From the NCBI RefSeq assembly GCF_000485595.1, contig NW_014578841.1:10538-47831 (forward strand): a stretch of 37,294 nt of DNA, in the 5' to 3' direction. A program made the position numbers and the translations under genes. The notes under the pieces are model-generated. The model saw only the letters and a program-made list of their open reading frames with translations, was not told where the DNA came from and made no database searches. Each line of letters opens with the position of its first letter. Within the stretch, counting starts at the first letter, position 1. Of the stretch, positions 20,626-29,991 are shown one piece after another. Source of the DNA: Priapulus caudatus (lineage: Eukaryota > Priapulida > Priapulimorpha > Priapulimorphida > Priapulidae).

Positions 20626-21083
20626 CTGCCATGGTAACGTGCGCGCGTGTTACACGTGCGCAGTGGCGGCGGGGCACGCGCGGGGGTGGTGGCCCGCGAC
20701 GCACCCCGGGGGGGGGGGAGGGGTGGAAGGAGACTGGCGTGTAATCGAGTGGGCAGACAGACATGGCGGATGGGCGCCGTGTTTAACATCCGGGGGGTCG
20801 TTTTAGATTTCACACGTCGACACTGCGTTATTTTACAGGGAAGATGGGAGTAATAATTCAGAAAGGGTGTGTAACTTGCACGTGGGGACAGCGTCATATT
20901 ATTTACGTGAGCGATGTATAGTGATTTACATTACTAAGTGCAGTAACGTTCGATATCTAGGACAGTGCATTATTCTATACAAGGGCGATGCCACTTTTAT
21001 CCGCAGAGTGTGATGTTAACATGTTAAGGTGCAGTCGCAGTGAATCTAGGGGCAGCAAAGCATTCATTTGAGTCGAGGGCAGT

Positions 21084-21164
21084 GTCATGCAAGCTGGCAG
21101 CAATTGTAAAGTGTCATGTCAGCTGGCAGCAATTGTAAAGTGTCGTGTCAGCTGGCAGCAATTG
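21084..21164. repeat. 29-bp minisatellite, about 3 units
   Basis: The units are built on GTCATGTCAGCTGGCAGCAA followed by TTGTAAAGT, at a strict 29-bp period (starts near 21084, 21113, 21142). The same 29-bp unit recurs as a separate array at 22833-22910. Confidence 0.92.
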
Positions 21165-21165
21165 A

Positions 21166-21320
21166 ACGCGTACGTTACAGCACGTTACACGCGTACGTTA
21201 CAGCACGTTACACGCGTACGTTACAGCACGTTACACGCGTACGTTACAGCACGTTACATCACAGCACGTTACACTCGCACGTTACAGCACGTTACAGCAC
21301 GTTACACACACGTACGCTAC
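21166..21320. repeat. 23-bp GTTACAGCACGTTAC minisatellite
   Basis: A 23-bp unit (ACGCGTACGTTACAGCACG followed by TTAC) repeats about four times, then breaks into shorter CACGTTACAG units. It resembles the CGTTAC-rich repeats near 19440-19560, hinting at a shared local origin. Confidence 0.9.
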
Positions 21321-21368
21321 AGCGCGTGTTAGCGATGAAAGCACGCGGTGGTGTCAGCGGCCTCGTAC

Positions 21369-21506
21369 CTTGCCGAAGCTACCCTTGCCCAGCACCATGA
21401 GGAAGTTAAAGTCGCTGGCACGTATGTGATCCTTCTGGCTCATGTTATGCGGCACGTCCGAGCAGGGAGCCGCCTGGCTCTTCTCTCGTCCGATCTTGCA
21501 GATCTT
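21369..21506 (-). CDS. Pkc53E-like: Classical PKC exon: V3 hinge and glycine-rich loop of the kinase
   Basis: A 138-bp internal exon of exactly 46 codons, phase 0 at both ends. The acceptor TTGCGTCTTGCAG precedes AAG, and the donor GTACGA (plus-strand 21363-21368) follows AAG. It encodes the variable hinge KICKIGREKSQAAPCSDVPH and NMSQKDHIRA, then SDFNFLMVLGKGSFGK, the ATP-binding glycine loop GKGSFG (about residues 307-352 of PKC-alpha). It joins naturally to the 20388-20625 exon, with no missing residues obvious. The next exon, which should start with V..LAERKG and carry the catalytic lysine, was not found. This exon lies above C2a and C2b in coordinates, although it encodes the more C-terminal part. 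Confidence 0.95.
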
Positions 21507-22190
21507 CTGCAAGACGCAAGAAGAACGCACCACTGCTCTGTCAGTCGCGGCACGGCGACGTGGCGGGGCAGCATGCTGAGAGAAAAACCCTCCCCCGGGG
21601 AGAGCATGCAGGATCGGCGCTTCTCTCTCTCACACAGAGCTGTGTGGGAGTACAGACTTGGTTCGTAGCGAACTCGCTGCTAGATGAGCTGAACAGCTGC
21701 ACAGTGTGGACAGAAACCGGTGATGAGCGTACACGACGAGATCAATCACACCTCGCCCAACAGGTATGAACCTCAACCACCAGACCTGACCCGACCTGAT
21801 CCCCACACGAAGCCACCATACTCACACCCTCACCATACCCAACACCCACACTCACTCACCATACTTACAACGGCAGAGAACCAGTCAGTCACCGGACTGA
21901 TTCACTAGGACAGGAAGGAACCCAGGACTTATCCTTTCGGAGTATTTCGGAGTATTTCGGAGCTATTCGGAGCATATCACTATCAGGAGGCCTTAGGTAG
22001 GTCGGAGCAAACTACCTGTATGGCTATCGGAGCATTGCACTAAGGTTCAGCGCTCCGGTATTCAGAGCAGCTCTGTTCCCGTAGCTTACATATTTTCGGA
22101 GACGGAGATCGTGCACCGATTTTCGGACCAGCTCTGTTCCCGTAGATTGCACCGTCTGTTATGCACCGGCTGTCGGAGCAAACCCGGTCG
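21507..22190. other. Intron-like sequence with TTTCGGAG repeats
   Basis: Mostly unique, then a patch near 21936-22190 of degenerate units built on TTTCGGAGTATTTCGGAG and GTGCACCGATTTTCGGA..CAGCTCTGTTCCCGTA. The left part, from about 21850, has an indel-rich counterpart at about 24620-24835. No coding is recognised. Confidence 0.55.
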
Positions 22191-22424
22191 CGAATTTTTT
22201 TACCTACACGTTATATCCATTGGAATCTTCTGATTGGCTGCTTTGATTTGACCACACCATAGATAGTGTTTGGGATACCATAGATAGTATATAAGCCGGT
22301 TGGGGTTGGGGGGGGGGTTAGGATTTTTGCATCATTCATTGATATACGGAAAGTCTGATGCGGAAGTTGATATGCGTATATCAAGCCCAATGGATATACC
22401 GTGTAGAAAAAAAAAATTCGCACC
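22190..22424. mobile_element. MITE-like element with about 35-bp terminal inverted repeats
   Basis: The left terminus GCGAATTTTTTTACCTACAC is followed by GTTATATCCATTGG. The right terminus reads CCAATGGATATACCGTGTAG, then an A-run and ATTCGC. The two ends are reverse complements for about 35 bp with small gaps. The interior of about 160 bp contains a direct repeat of CCATAGATAGT and a run of G. No transposase is encoded. Flanking target-site duplications are not convincing. The superfamily is unknown. Confidence 0.7.
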
Positions 22425-23780
22425 CCGGACATAGCCTATACTTATACGTAAGATTGTTACCTAATTGTTCCCGAGATTCGGAGACAATGCTGTATGCGCC
22501 GGCGTTCGGAGCAGTACTCACTTACTATGCCATTTATGTAATGCACCGATTTTCGGAGCAGCTAGCATTTACCTGTAATAATGCTGTATCTGTGATGCAC
22601 CGAAATTCGTAGCAATACTTACAGATCACTGCATAATTACCAGTCGATCACCTACCCCCTAAAAGTTAGTGTATACGGGTGTAATTTCTGTTTATATACA
22701 ACGTGTAAAGGATATATGTTTTGTTAAGAATAAAAGTTTAGCTGTGCTAAACAAGTTACTACTTCAGTCATTAGTTCTGGAATCTTTCTGCCTGTCGTTG
22801 TCATTGTCGGTGTTGGAGTAGAAGAGCGTGAAGTCGTGTCAGCTGGCAGCAATTGTAAAGTGTCATGCGAGCTGGCAGCAATTGTAAACCGTCACGTCAG
22901 CTGGCATCAAATATGTTACCACAAAATTCACAAAGAGAAAGAAAGCGCCGAAATAGGCACCGCCAGAGCTTGGCACTGTCCTAACTCAGGCATCGCCAAT
23001 ATCTCCCTGTGGTGATATTTAGAACGTCGAGATTTCCCCCACAACTGTGCCCCTGGTCGTGCGTTAGCCCCCTGACATTGCTGTCACCTCTCTGGCCCCC
23101 GCACCGATGTTGTTTGCCACTGGTGCTTCATATTCCGTCGCTGTGTGTCGCCGTTGTCGTTTCCACTGCTGCGGCTGACGCAAATATACGAATTCCAGAC
23201 GCTGAAGTACACGAATATCTCGGTCTCCCAACGCACGACCCGATCACTGGTTGGAAACCCTAACGGTCGCAGGGTGCACCACACCTAGGCCCTAATGTAA
23301 GCCTAATGTAAGCCTAATGTAAGCCTAATGTACCCATTCTCAAAGCCAGGGCAACGCGAGATGTGAACAAAATGAAAACGAAAACAACCAATAGCCGTTA
23401 GGTATTATAGGATTAGTTAGCAAGGTTAGTGTCGTTAGCCACTGCGAAAATAATGCTGACTTTATGTTTATCCACGCGACGTGAACATTCTAATACAGTG
23501 CAGGTACTTTTTATAATGTTGTACGCTGTCGCATGTGCTAGTATATGCTCGTATTTTTATACAATAATATTGTACGTGTATGTTCATACTTACACTGACA
23601 TTTTACATGTATGTTAATATTTACAATGACACGGTACATGCGTATTACGACTTACGTTAACATTGTATATGTATGTTATTACTTACAACAACACTGTGCA
23701 TGTATGTTAGTGCTTAAGATGACGTTGTAAATGTGTTAGAATTTGTTGTGCATGCATGCTAGTATTTACAGTGGCACTCT
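22425..23780. other. Noncoding sequence with two short tandem arrays
   Basis: 22553-22830 has an indel-rich counterpart at 25783-26090. 22833-22910 is a second array of the 29-bp unit seen at 21084. 23289-23331 is an 11-bp tandem (GCCTAATGTAA) of four units. 23540-23760 is a loose repeat of TTACAATGACA..GTACATGTATGTTA. The frame at 23009-23263 has no recognised domain. Confidence 0.55.
22833..22910. repeat. Second array of the 29-bp minisatellite
   Basis: Units begin near 22833, 22862 and 22891 with an exact 29-bp period and the same AGCTGGCAGCAATTGTAAA core as the array at 21084-21164, about 1.75 kb away. Confidence 0.92.
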
Positions 23781-24165
23781 TGCTGCGCGTGTTAGTACTC
23801 CCGGGGACAGGTATGGCATTGTCTGGTGGCCGCTCTTACTTACAATGAAGAACTTTTCGTTCCCATGTCGATTCAGAATTAAAGCTTTGTTTTTTTCGTC
23901 TTCTCCATCTTCTTCGACTGTGTTATCGCAGGTGGGGGTCTGGGACAGCGCTTCCAAGCTCACATAGATCTGACAGCCATTGGAGGTCCATTGGATCAGG
24001 TTACGAGCCTGTTGTAACTGCAATGGAACACGTTATACGCTGAGAGAGAACAGGGCGAATCTAACTCGAACCGCGCTGACCCGCTACAGATACATTGAAT
24101 ATAGTTGATGCGAAACATTGAAACTAGTAATGATCACATGTGACACAGCACTGGGGCATGTTACG
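23780..24165. repeat. Indel-rich second copy of the C2a exon region (18780-19165)
   Basis: Runs parallel to 18820-19165: CGCGTGTTAGTACT, GGCATTGTCTGGTG, the C2 exon, AACACGTTATACG..GAGAGAGAACAGG and GCACTGGGGCATGTTACG, where it stops at the N gap. Differences are mostly single-base insertions. Sequence left of about 23780 is unlike that left of 18780, so one of the two junctions is wrong or the duplication is real but partial. Confidence 0.85.
23844..24016 (-). pseudogene. Frame-broken duplicate of the PKC C2 first exon
   Basis: The counterpart of 18864-19020 spans 173 bp here against 157 bp there. Several insertions break the reading frame (for example in the GACCCCCACCTGCGATAACAC and AGCTTGGAAGC parts). 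Recognisable pieces remain: GCTCGTAACCTGATCCAATG and the donor GTAAGT (plus-strand ACTTAC, 23838-23843). Because errors are random indels next to a gap, I think this is an unpolished read copy, not a decayed biological pseudogene. A genuine pseudogene cannot be excluded from sequence alone. Confidence 0.75.
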
Positions 24166-24190
24166 NNNNNNNNNNNNNNNNNNNNNNNNN
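24166..24190. other. Assembly gap, 25 Ns
   Basis: A second run of exactly 25 Ns, again between two indel-rich flanks that duplicate other parts of the window. Confidence 0.99.
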
Positions 24191-24640
24191 CATCCTACAA
24201 GTGACCACTCCGCTCCCCAACCGCCAACCCAGAATCCCTAAACAACTGACCACTACCGCCTCTCACGTCACCGACCAGCATCCTAGACACTGCTCCCTCC
24301 CCTCCACGCAACAAACACCTCAGGCATTCCTCCCACACTGATACCGCTCCCTCCACCAACGGCACCCAGCATTATAACACTGACCACTACCCTCTGCCCA
24401 ACCACTCCAGCCATCCTAACTCTCAACTGACACCTCCCTCTCGCCAACCAACCCAAGAATCTCTCAACCAACTGACCACTCACCCTCGCCAACCACTACC
24501 AGCATCCTACCACAACTGATCACTCCCGCGCCCACTCACGCACCCCAGGCATCCTACACAACTGATCACTCCCCCCCCACCGAACACATCCCAGCATCCC
24601 TACACAACTGATAACGTCCCTCCCACCTCACTACGGGCAG
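24191..24640. repeat. C-rich minisatellite of about 40 bp, indel-rich
   Basis: Recurring pieces are CATCCTACACAACTGATCAC, TCCCTCCC and CAACCACYCCAG, at roughly 40-bp spacing, with many irregularities. No coding signal; a minus-strand frame at 24283-24492 is a strand-bias artefact. Confidence 0.8.
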
Positions 24641-26090
24641 AGACCGTCAGTCCCCGGCCCCTGATTCACTAAGGTACAGGAAGGGAACCCAGGACTTAAT
24701 CCTTTCGGAGTATTTCGTAGTATTTTCGGACTATTTCGGTGGATGATCACTATCAGGGCAGGCCTTTAGTAGGTCGGAGCAAACTAACCTGCTATGTTGC
24801 TATTCGCGAGCATTGCACTTAAGGTTCAGTCGCTCGCGAGAGGAGGCGAGCAGGGAAGCAGTGCAGGGCATACTAGTACCAGCACGCGGTAGGAAGGGAT
24901 ACCTATGACGGATAATAGATTGCTTCGGAGAGACGGCAGGAGGATGATCGCGCAAGCGGTATAGAGAAGCGATGCTATGCGGGAACGAGTGGATACACAG
25001 GCGTCATGTATCGACGAGAGCAAGCAGGGAGATACAGGGAGTATAATTTGAGAGGCAGCGCATCTGTTATAGCGCGCAGCGGGACTGTACGGAGACAGAC
25101 TCTCAGTCCGCGAGGACAGGAGAATAATTTTTTACGACACGTAGAAGGCTTACGAGCAGTACGAAGAGGCTAGAAATCACGGTGACATGATATGAGGGCG
25201 CGTGAGCTAGTTGACACACAGGACCATAGGAATAAAGTGTTTGGCGCATATCATATATGAATAGTATATACAGAACGCCGTTGGCGGAGGAGGTAGGGAG
25301 GTATTCACAGGTGAAGAGTAGTTGCGAGAGTCATCTTCATAAGGGTGAATATAGCACGATACGAATAGCAGATGATGCGCGAGAAGTTGCCTAGTGAGCG
25401 AGTAGATCATATCAGGATACTCACCAATGGAGAAGATTATAGCCCAGGACTGGTGTAGTGAGAACAGATAAACATTCCCAGAGAGTAGCAGCAGGGGCCA
25501 GTCCCGACATAGCCCTATACTAACTATTCCACGGTGCAAGATATGACTACAGGATAACACGAAGACGAAGTGTCCCGCGCGAATATGAGAAACCAGTGGA
25601 GCTGTAGCAGGAGACGCGATCGAGTGTTTCGGAAGAGAGCAGTACTGCAGTGCGATACAGGCACTTGAGCATAATGCTATTTATGAGTAAGGATGGCAGG
25701 CACGGCGCAGGGAGGTGATCGGGATAGCGACGGCAGCAAGTGGAGGACAGCCGGATACGCGGTTTCGCGGAGAGCGAGCAAGCTAGCCATTTACCTGTCA
25801 AGAATGCTGTATCTGTGATGCAGGCCGATATTCGGAGCAACATTACCTACAGATCCACTGTCATAATTACCAGTCGGATCACCTACCCTAACAGAGTTAA
25901 GTGTATAGCCAGGCGATGGGTAAGAGTACTGGGCGTTTTATGAGAGGCACAACAGTGTAGAGGATCTATTGTTTTAAAATGAGAAAGTTTTAGCTGTGCT
26001 CAACAAGTTACTGACTTCAGTCATATAGTTTCTGGAATCTTATCCTGCCTGTCGTTGTCATCGTCGAGCGTTGAGTAGAAGCGCGTGAAC
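24620..26090. repeat. Indel-rich partial copy of 21850-22830 with a different centre
   Basis: 24620-24835 follows 21850-22062 (GGCAGAGA.CCGTCAGTC, GGACTTAATCCTTTCGGAGT, CATTGCACTTAAGGTTCAG). 25783-26090 follows 22553-22830 (CATTTACCTGTCAAGAATGC, GTTACT..CTTCAGTCAT, CCTGCCTGTCGTTGTCAT). Between them, 24836-25782 (about 950 bp) does not match the roughly 490 bp between the clean segments, including the MITE at 22190. Open frames here are short and unrecognised. Confidence 0.75.
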
Positions 26091-27050
26091 ACAATTAAAT
26101 TACTGACAAGGCGTGGGTATATGGCACCCAGGAAGGCGATCGCTGGTGATGGAGGCCGTATGCAGGGCGGGTACAGGGATAGAGATGAGAGGACGCAAGG
26201 GATCAGCTGAGGATGGAGGCGCCGTACATGGGAAGGGTAACGACCCGGGATAGAGAAATGAGAGCAGGCAGGGACTGCTGAGGCGCGCAATTGTCGCCGG
26301 AGGTCCTGCGTAAGGGAGCCGAACACCCTGATGAGCCATCCATTTGACATGCACAAAGGGTCAACACGATCAGGTGCAGTTACATAAGCTCCACTACTAA
26401 TGAAGCAGGCAGGCATCTGCTTGAGCAGCATGGAGCCTAGTCTCCAGCTAATCAAAGCAGGAGGCAACGGAAAAATGAAAGTGCCATAGCTGGTACCCGT
26501 CAACACGAGCCATCATCGTATTTATGACCAAGAACGTGAGGAGCAGGCGACGGAAATAGGCATAGATCGCAGACAACTACGCCGGGTGCCCGGAGGCGTC
26601 ACCATCGCTGTAAATGAAGGGTATCAGCGACTAGCCTGAGCATGACCAGAACATGACCAGCTGGCGAGAGTGTATGCGGAGTAAGCATGCGCGAACTGAG
26701 GCTTTATCAGATCTAAATCAATGTGACAGCAGAGAGAGCATTTAGAACACAATTGCAAAGCATGGGTTGCCAGACACTGAGAGACTCTGCCAGCTTGCCG
26801 CTATTAATACGACATATTAAAGTAGATTGTTCCCGCGCTCGACAGTTCCATCTCGCGCGTGCTTTAACATTCATCTGCATGCAACAGTCCATTCGCGATC
26901 GCGCGCAGCCAGTCTATACTAAAATTATACGCGGCGACAATAATAGCCCGGTGCTACATCACGTAGCAGACCAATACTCACCAGATAATTTCTAGCATTT
27001 ATCCACAACTTCAAAGCTTGCGAGCAGCTAGAAACTGCTCTTTTAGTCGC
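26091..27050. other. Noncoding, no gene recognised
   Basis: A purine-rich, possibly error-rich start (to about 26500) grades into cleaner sequence. The frame at 26723-26995 (90 codons, plus) has no recognised domain. CGCGCTCGACAGTTC at 26834-26848 is also found in the palindrome at 27265, so both may belong to one repeat family. Confidence 0.45.
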
Positions 27051-27540
27051 ATTGCCTGTCTCTCTCTCTCTTCGCTCTCTGCTCTCTTCCCATCAGTCAA
27101 ATCTACGTATCTCCGGCTAAACAGATCCCGGTATTTGTTGTAAATACCGCGCTTCCAGACCACGAATTAATTGTTCCAATGCTTCAGAAATACGGATCTC
27201 TTAGACCCGCGCATTTCCTCGTCGTGAACGCTAAATACCGGATTTCTTGAAGCCGCGTATTTTAGACTGGTCGCGCTCGACAGTTCGCCAGTGCTAACGT
27301 GAGTGGAATTGTCGAGCGCGCGACCAGTCCTACCCGTTATTTTATCGGCAGTTGGTGCGCATTGCATTGTTTAAAGCAGCTCGCAGCTTCGCAAATATCG
27401 TCTTTTGGGCAGCGAATCTAGCGTGTGAACGCTGGCCGCGTATTTTGTCTCAGATTCGGGTATTGTCGCAAATACCTGTATTTCAATAAATACGAGTCTC
27501 TCGTGTGAACCAGAGGCTTGTAGCTCACCACAAAAAAGAC
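27051..27540. repeat. Repeat region with a strong palindrome and AAATACCGG-type motifs
   Basis: The arms GACTGGTCGCGCTCGACAGTTC (27265-27286) and GAATTGTCGAGCGCGCGACC plus AGTC (27306-27329) are reverse complements except for a 2-bp gap and one mismatch. Around them, related pieces recur: CGTGAACGCTAAATACCGG, GTGTGAACGCTGGCCGCG, TTGTAAATACCGCG and GTCGCAAATACCTG. This looks like a non-autonomous foldback element of about 450 bp, but its ends are not resolved. Confidence 0.55.
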
Positions 27541-29015
27541 ACAAAGTGATGTGAGTTGCGAAAATCAGTTTTACATTGACCAACCATCGACGTACATTAT
27601 ACCGAACGAAGGTATTATGGAGATAACACCTCGGCATACTTACCTTGTAATTATGGTTGTAATTTTTTATGTGAAATAAATGCTTTGAGATGTGAAAGTC
27701 CTGAGAGATGGGAGGGCGAGTGGTGCGTTACACTAACATATCGCCATTTGAAGCGTTTTCAATAATATTCAGATTTAGCACTGCCTAAAAAGCGAGCTCC
27801 CGATGTTGTATACCGTGGTAAGATTGAGAGGATACGCTTATTCCAACGTAGCTGCCATAATACCCCCACGTGACTACATGGTGTTTCCTCTCTGCCCATA
27901 ACACACACTCTTACTTGTCAAAGGTAATTGGTTCATTGAATGTTTTACTTCGTATGAGTTTCCTCGTAGGCGCTCACGATCGTTCTGTCATTGCTATATC
28001 GCTTAATATAATGTTATAAACCAAAATAAATCACAATTTGTGACGGTAGACGCTGATACCCGCTCTTGACTGTTCTTAAGCGATGGCGTTCCAGACATAT
28101 AAATAGGTTTATGCTGCCATTCCAACCATCGTATTTGTAAACTTTACTCTAACTATAGATCTGTCTATTTATCTGCAGGGTGCCACGAGGATAACTACCA
28201 ATTTTGCATTAAAGATATTGTTCAATGAAATCTTGTAAAAACGCACCAGATCGAGTGTGACACCATCTGACTGTCTGTCTGCGTGTCTATATCATAATAC
28301 TGCTATATATTATTGCCAAAACCTACCTAATTTGCATAATTTTTTTTTAAATATCAAACCCTATGCCCCTTATTCCATTCACATACCAATCACAACGAGC
28401 AAACTCCGCTTGAACCTCGAACTGACTAATCGGCAATCTCCCATTTTTTGCCAAAAATTCGCCGTGTCTCGAAAGTACGATCGAGCTGACGTGCTCCCAA
28501 AATCGGTCGACGTTAGTATGGGAGCATAGCAGACTACACAACTATACCCAATTTAAACGGTTCTCTGACGTTATCGTTCCGTAGCCAAATGTTGACGGAC
28601 TGCGCGTACGAACGACGTGCGACGTACACCGGACCGAGCGACCGCAACGTACGACGGACGACGACCCATGGCAATAGCTCAGCTTGACGATGTCAAGGTG
28701 AGCTAAAAGCCAGGGACGCGCTGTCATATATACTTAGTTATACTTAGTTACGTCACAAGTATTGAATCTCAAAACATGGACAGTTGTCCATTTGTCCAAG
28801 CGTGCCGGAAAAAGCGTGCCTGAAGCGTTGTGAGAAAAAAACCACCGACATCTTTAACTCACGATAGCTGTATTTATGATGGGTGTCTGATAGCAGACAC
28901 AAGCTAGCAGCTGCTGCCACCGTGTGACTGCAGCATCCAACCACCAGTACTACTAAGAAGTAGCCTTCTCTCTATCACACACACACATAAACAGTATTTA
29001 TATATACTGTCAGAG

Positions 29016-29049
<34 letters not shown>

Positions 29050-29400
29050 ATATGTATGTGTGTATCTCTCTCCACTCTCTCAAATTTCCCTTGTGAGTTA
29101 ATGATAAGATTTGACTCTCGTAGTCGGAGCTCAGCCGGGTGTATATGGACATCATTACTAAAGCCTGCCACAGATTCTCAACTGTCGCCAAGTGGCCACT
29201 GTTCTTACAGCGCCACCGAGAAAAATCTCACTCGGCCTTCTCTAACTTTGCATGCAGCAAGCAAGGCACACGACAAAACAGATGACGGCACTTCACTAGA
29301 TCAAAAGCTGTGCGATGCTACGCATAAGAAACAGAGCAGAAGCCAAATTACTATACGCGGAAGCTTTGCAACATATACAGACTTAACAAAATATCGAACT
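27541..29400. other. Noncoding sequence with small repeats, no gene recognised
   Basis: 28675-28705 is a hairpin (TAGCTCAGCTTGAC, 3-bp loop, GTCAAGGTGAGCTA; one mismatch). About 28729-28750 is a two-unit TATACTTAGT repeat. About 29014-29040 is (TA)n. The frames at 28257-28529 and 29056-29418 are open for 90-120 codons but show no recognised domain and no splice context. No tRNA or rRNA is seen. Confidence 0.5.
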
Positions 29401-29600
29401 TTGCACTGCACATGGTAGTGTAATGTACAATGTGCCACAATGTACGTGACGGCACAATGCATGGGTACCTCAATGTAAAGGGTAATATAATGCACATGGT
29501 TACACAATGTACATGGTATTTCAATGTACATGGTAATTAAATGTAAATGGTACCACAAAGTCCCTTACAGCTACAGGGTGAACAGTGTTACAATGTACAG
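29401..29600. repeat. Degenerate AATGTACATGGTA tandem repeat
   Basis: Around eight loose units of 18-22 bp share AATGTACATGGTA or AATGCACATGGTTA. The minus-strand frame of repeated Cys/His/Tyr/Ile residues here is a translation of the repeat. Confidence 0.85.
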
Positions 29601-29990
29601 TCTCTGTATCTGGGGTGTATATATGCCACATTGCCAGCTCAATAGATTTAGACTCTAATAATGTACATGTCGGCTCTAATACACGTTCACGGACGGCGTT
29701 ACATCTCAGACCAAGCGTTCAAGACGTGTGCACATTCAGCGAACGCGGGCAACTCTACTCAGCGATAGCATGGGAAATTAGAGATGACAACAAACAGCAG
29801 GCGAGACACGGCTAATGTGTGTGTGTGTGTCAGCCGTATGCATCCAGCTGCCTCAGCAAAGCAAGCGGTTCGTTGCTAGGCAACTAGACAATGCGGCGAA
29901 ACTAAACAACATTTCGAATGATTTCGTCCGTAACGCCCGTTACGCTTGCTATCGTTGTGATAAATGAATCATGGGTCGAGCGCGGGGTGA
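29601..29990. other. Noncoding; includes a palindromic X-box
   Basis: Unique sequence with a short GT run at about 29817-29830. A frame at 29585-29815 has no recognised domain. The palindrome GTTGCTAGGCAAC is annotated separately. Confidence 0.45.
29872..29884. promoter_or_regulatory. Candidate RFX X-box (palindromic)
   Basis: GTTGCTAGGCAAC is a perfect inverted repeat with 5-bp half-sites GTTGC/GCAAC and a 3-bp centre, close to the RFX X-box (GTYNCC, short spacer, RGYAAC half-sites). No gene start is recognised nearby, so a function is not claimed. Confidence 0.35.
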
Positions 29991-29991
29991 C

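Larger units (their letters stand above)
20626..21368. other. Intron-like sequence, part GC-rich
   Basis: 20640-20760 is GC-rich with a long G run (about 20707-20720). The rest is unremarkable until the tandem arrays at 21084-21164 and 21166-21320. No additional exon is recognised. Confidence 0.5.

Noticed and set aside
6651-21506. Explaining exon order by a local inversion
   Set aside because: An inversion would move exons to the opposite strand; all six remain on the minus strand.
29056-29418. 120-codon plus-strand frame
   Set aside because: No recognised motif or family; moderate composition makes a chance frame plausible.
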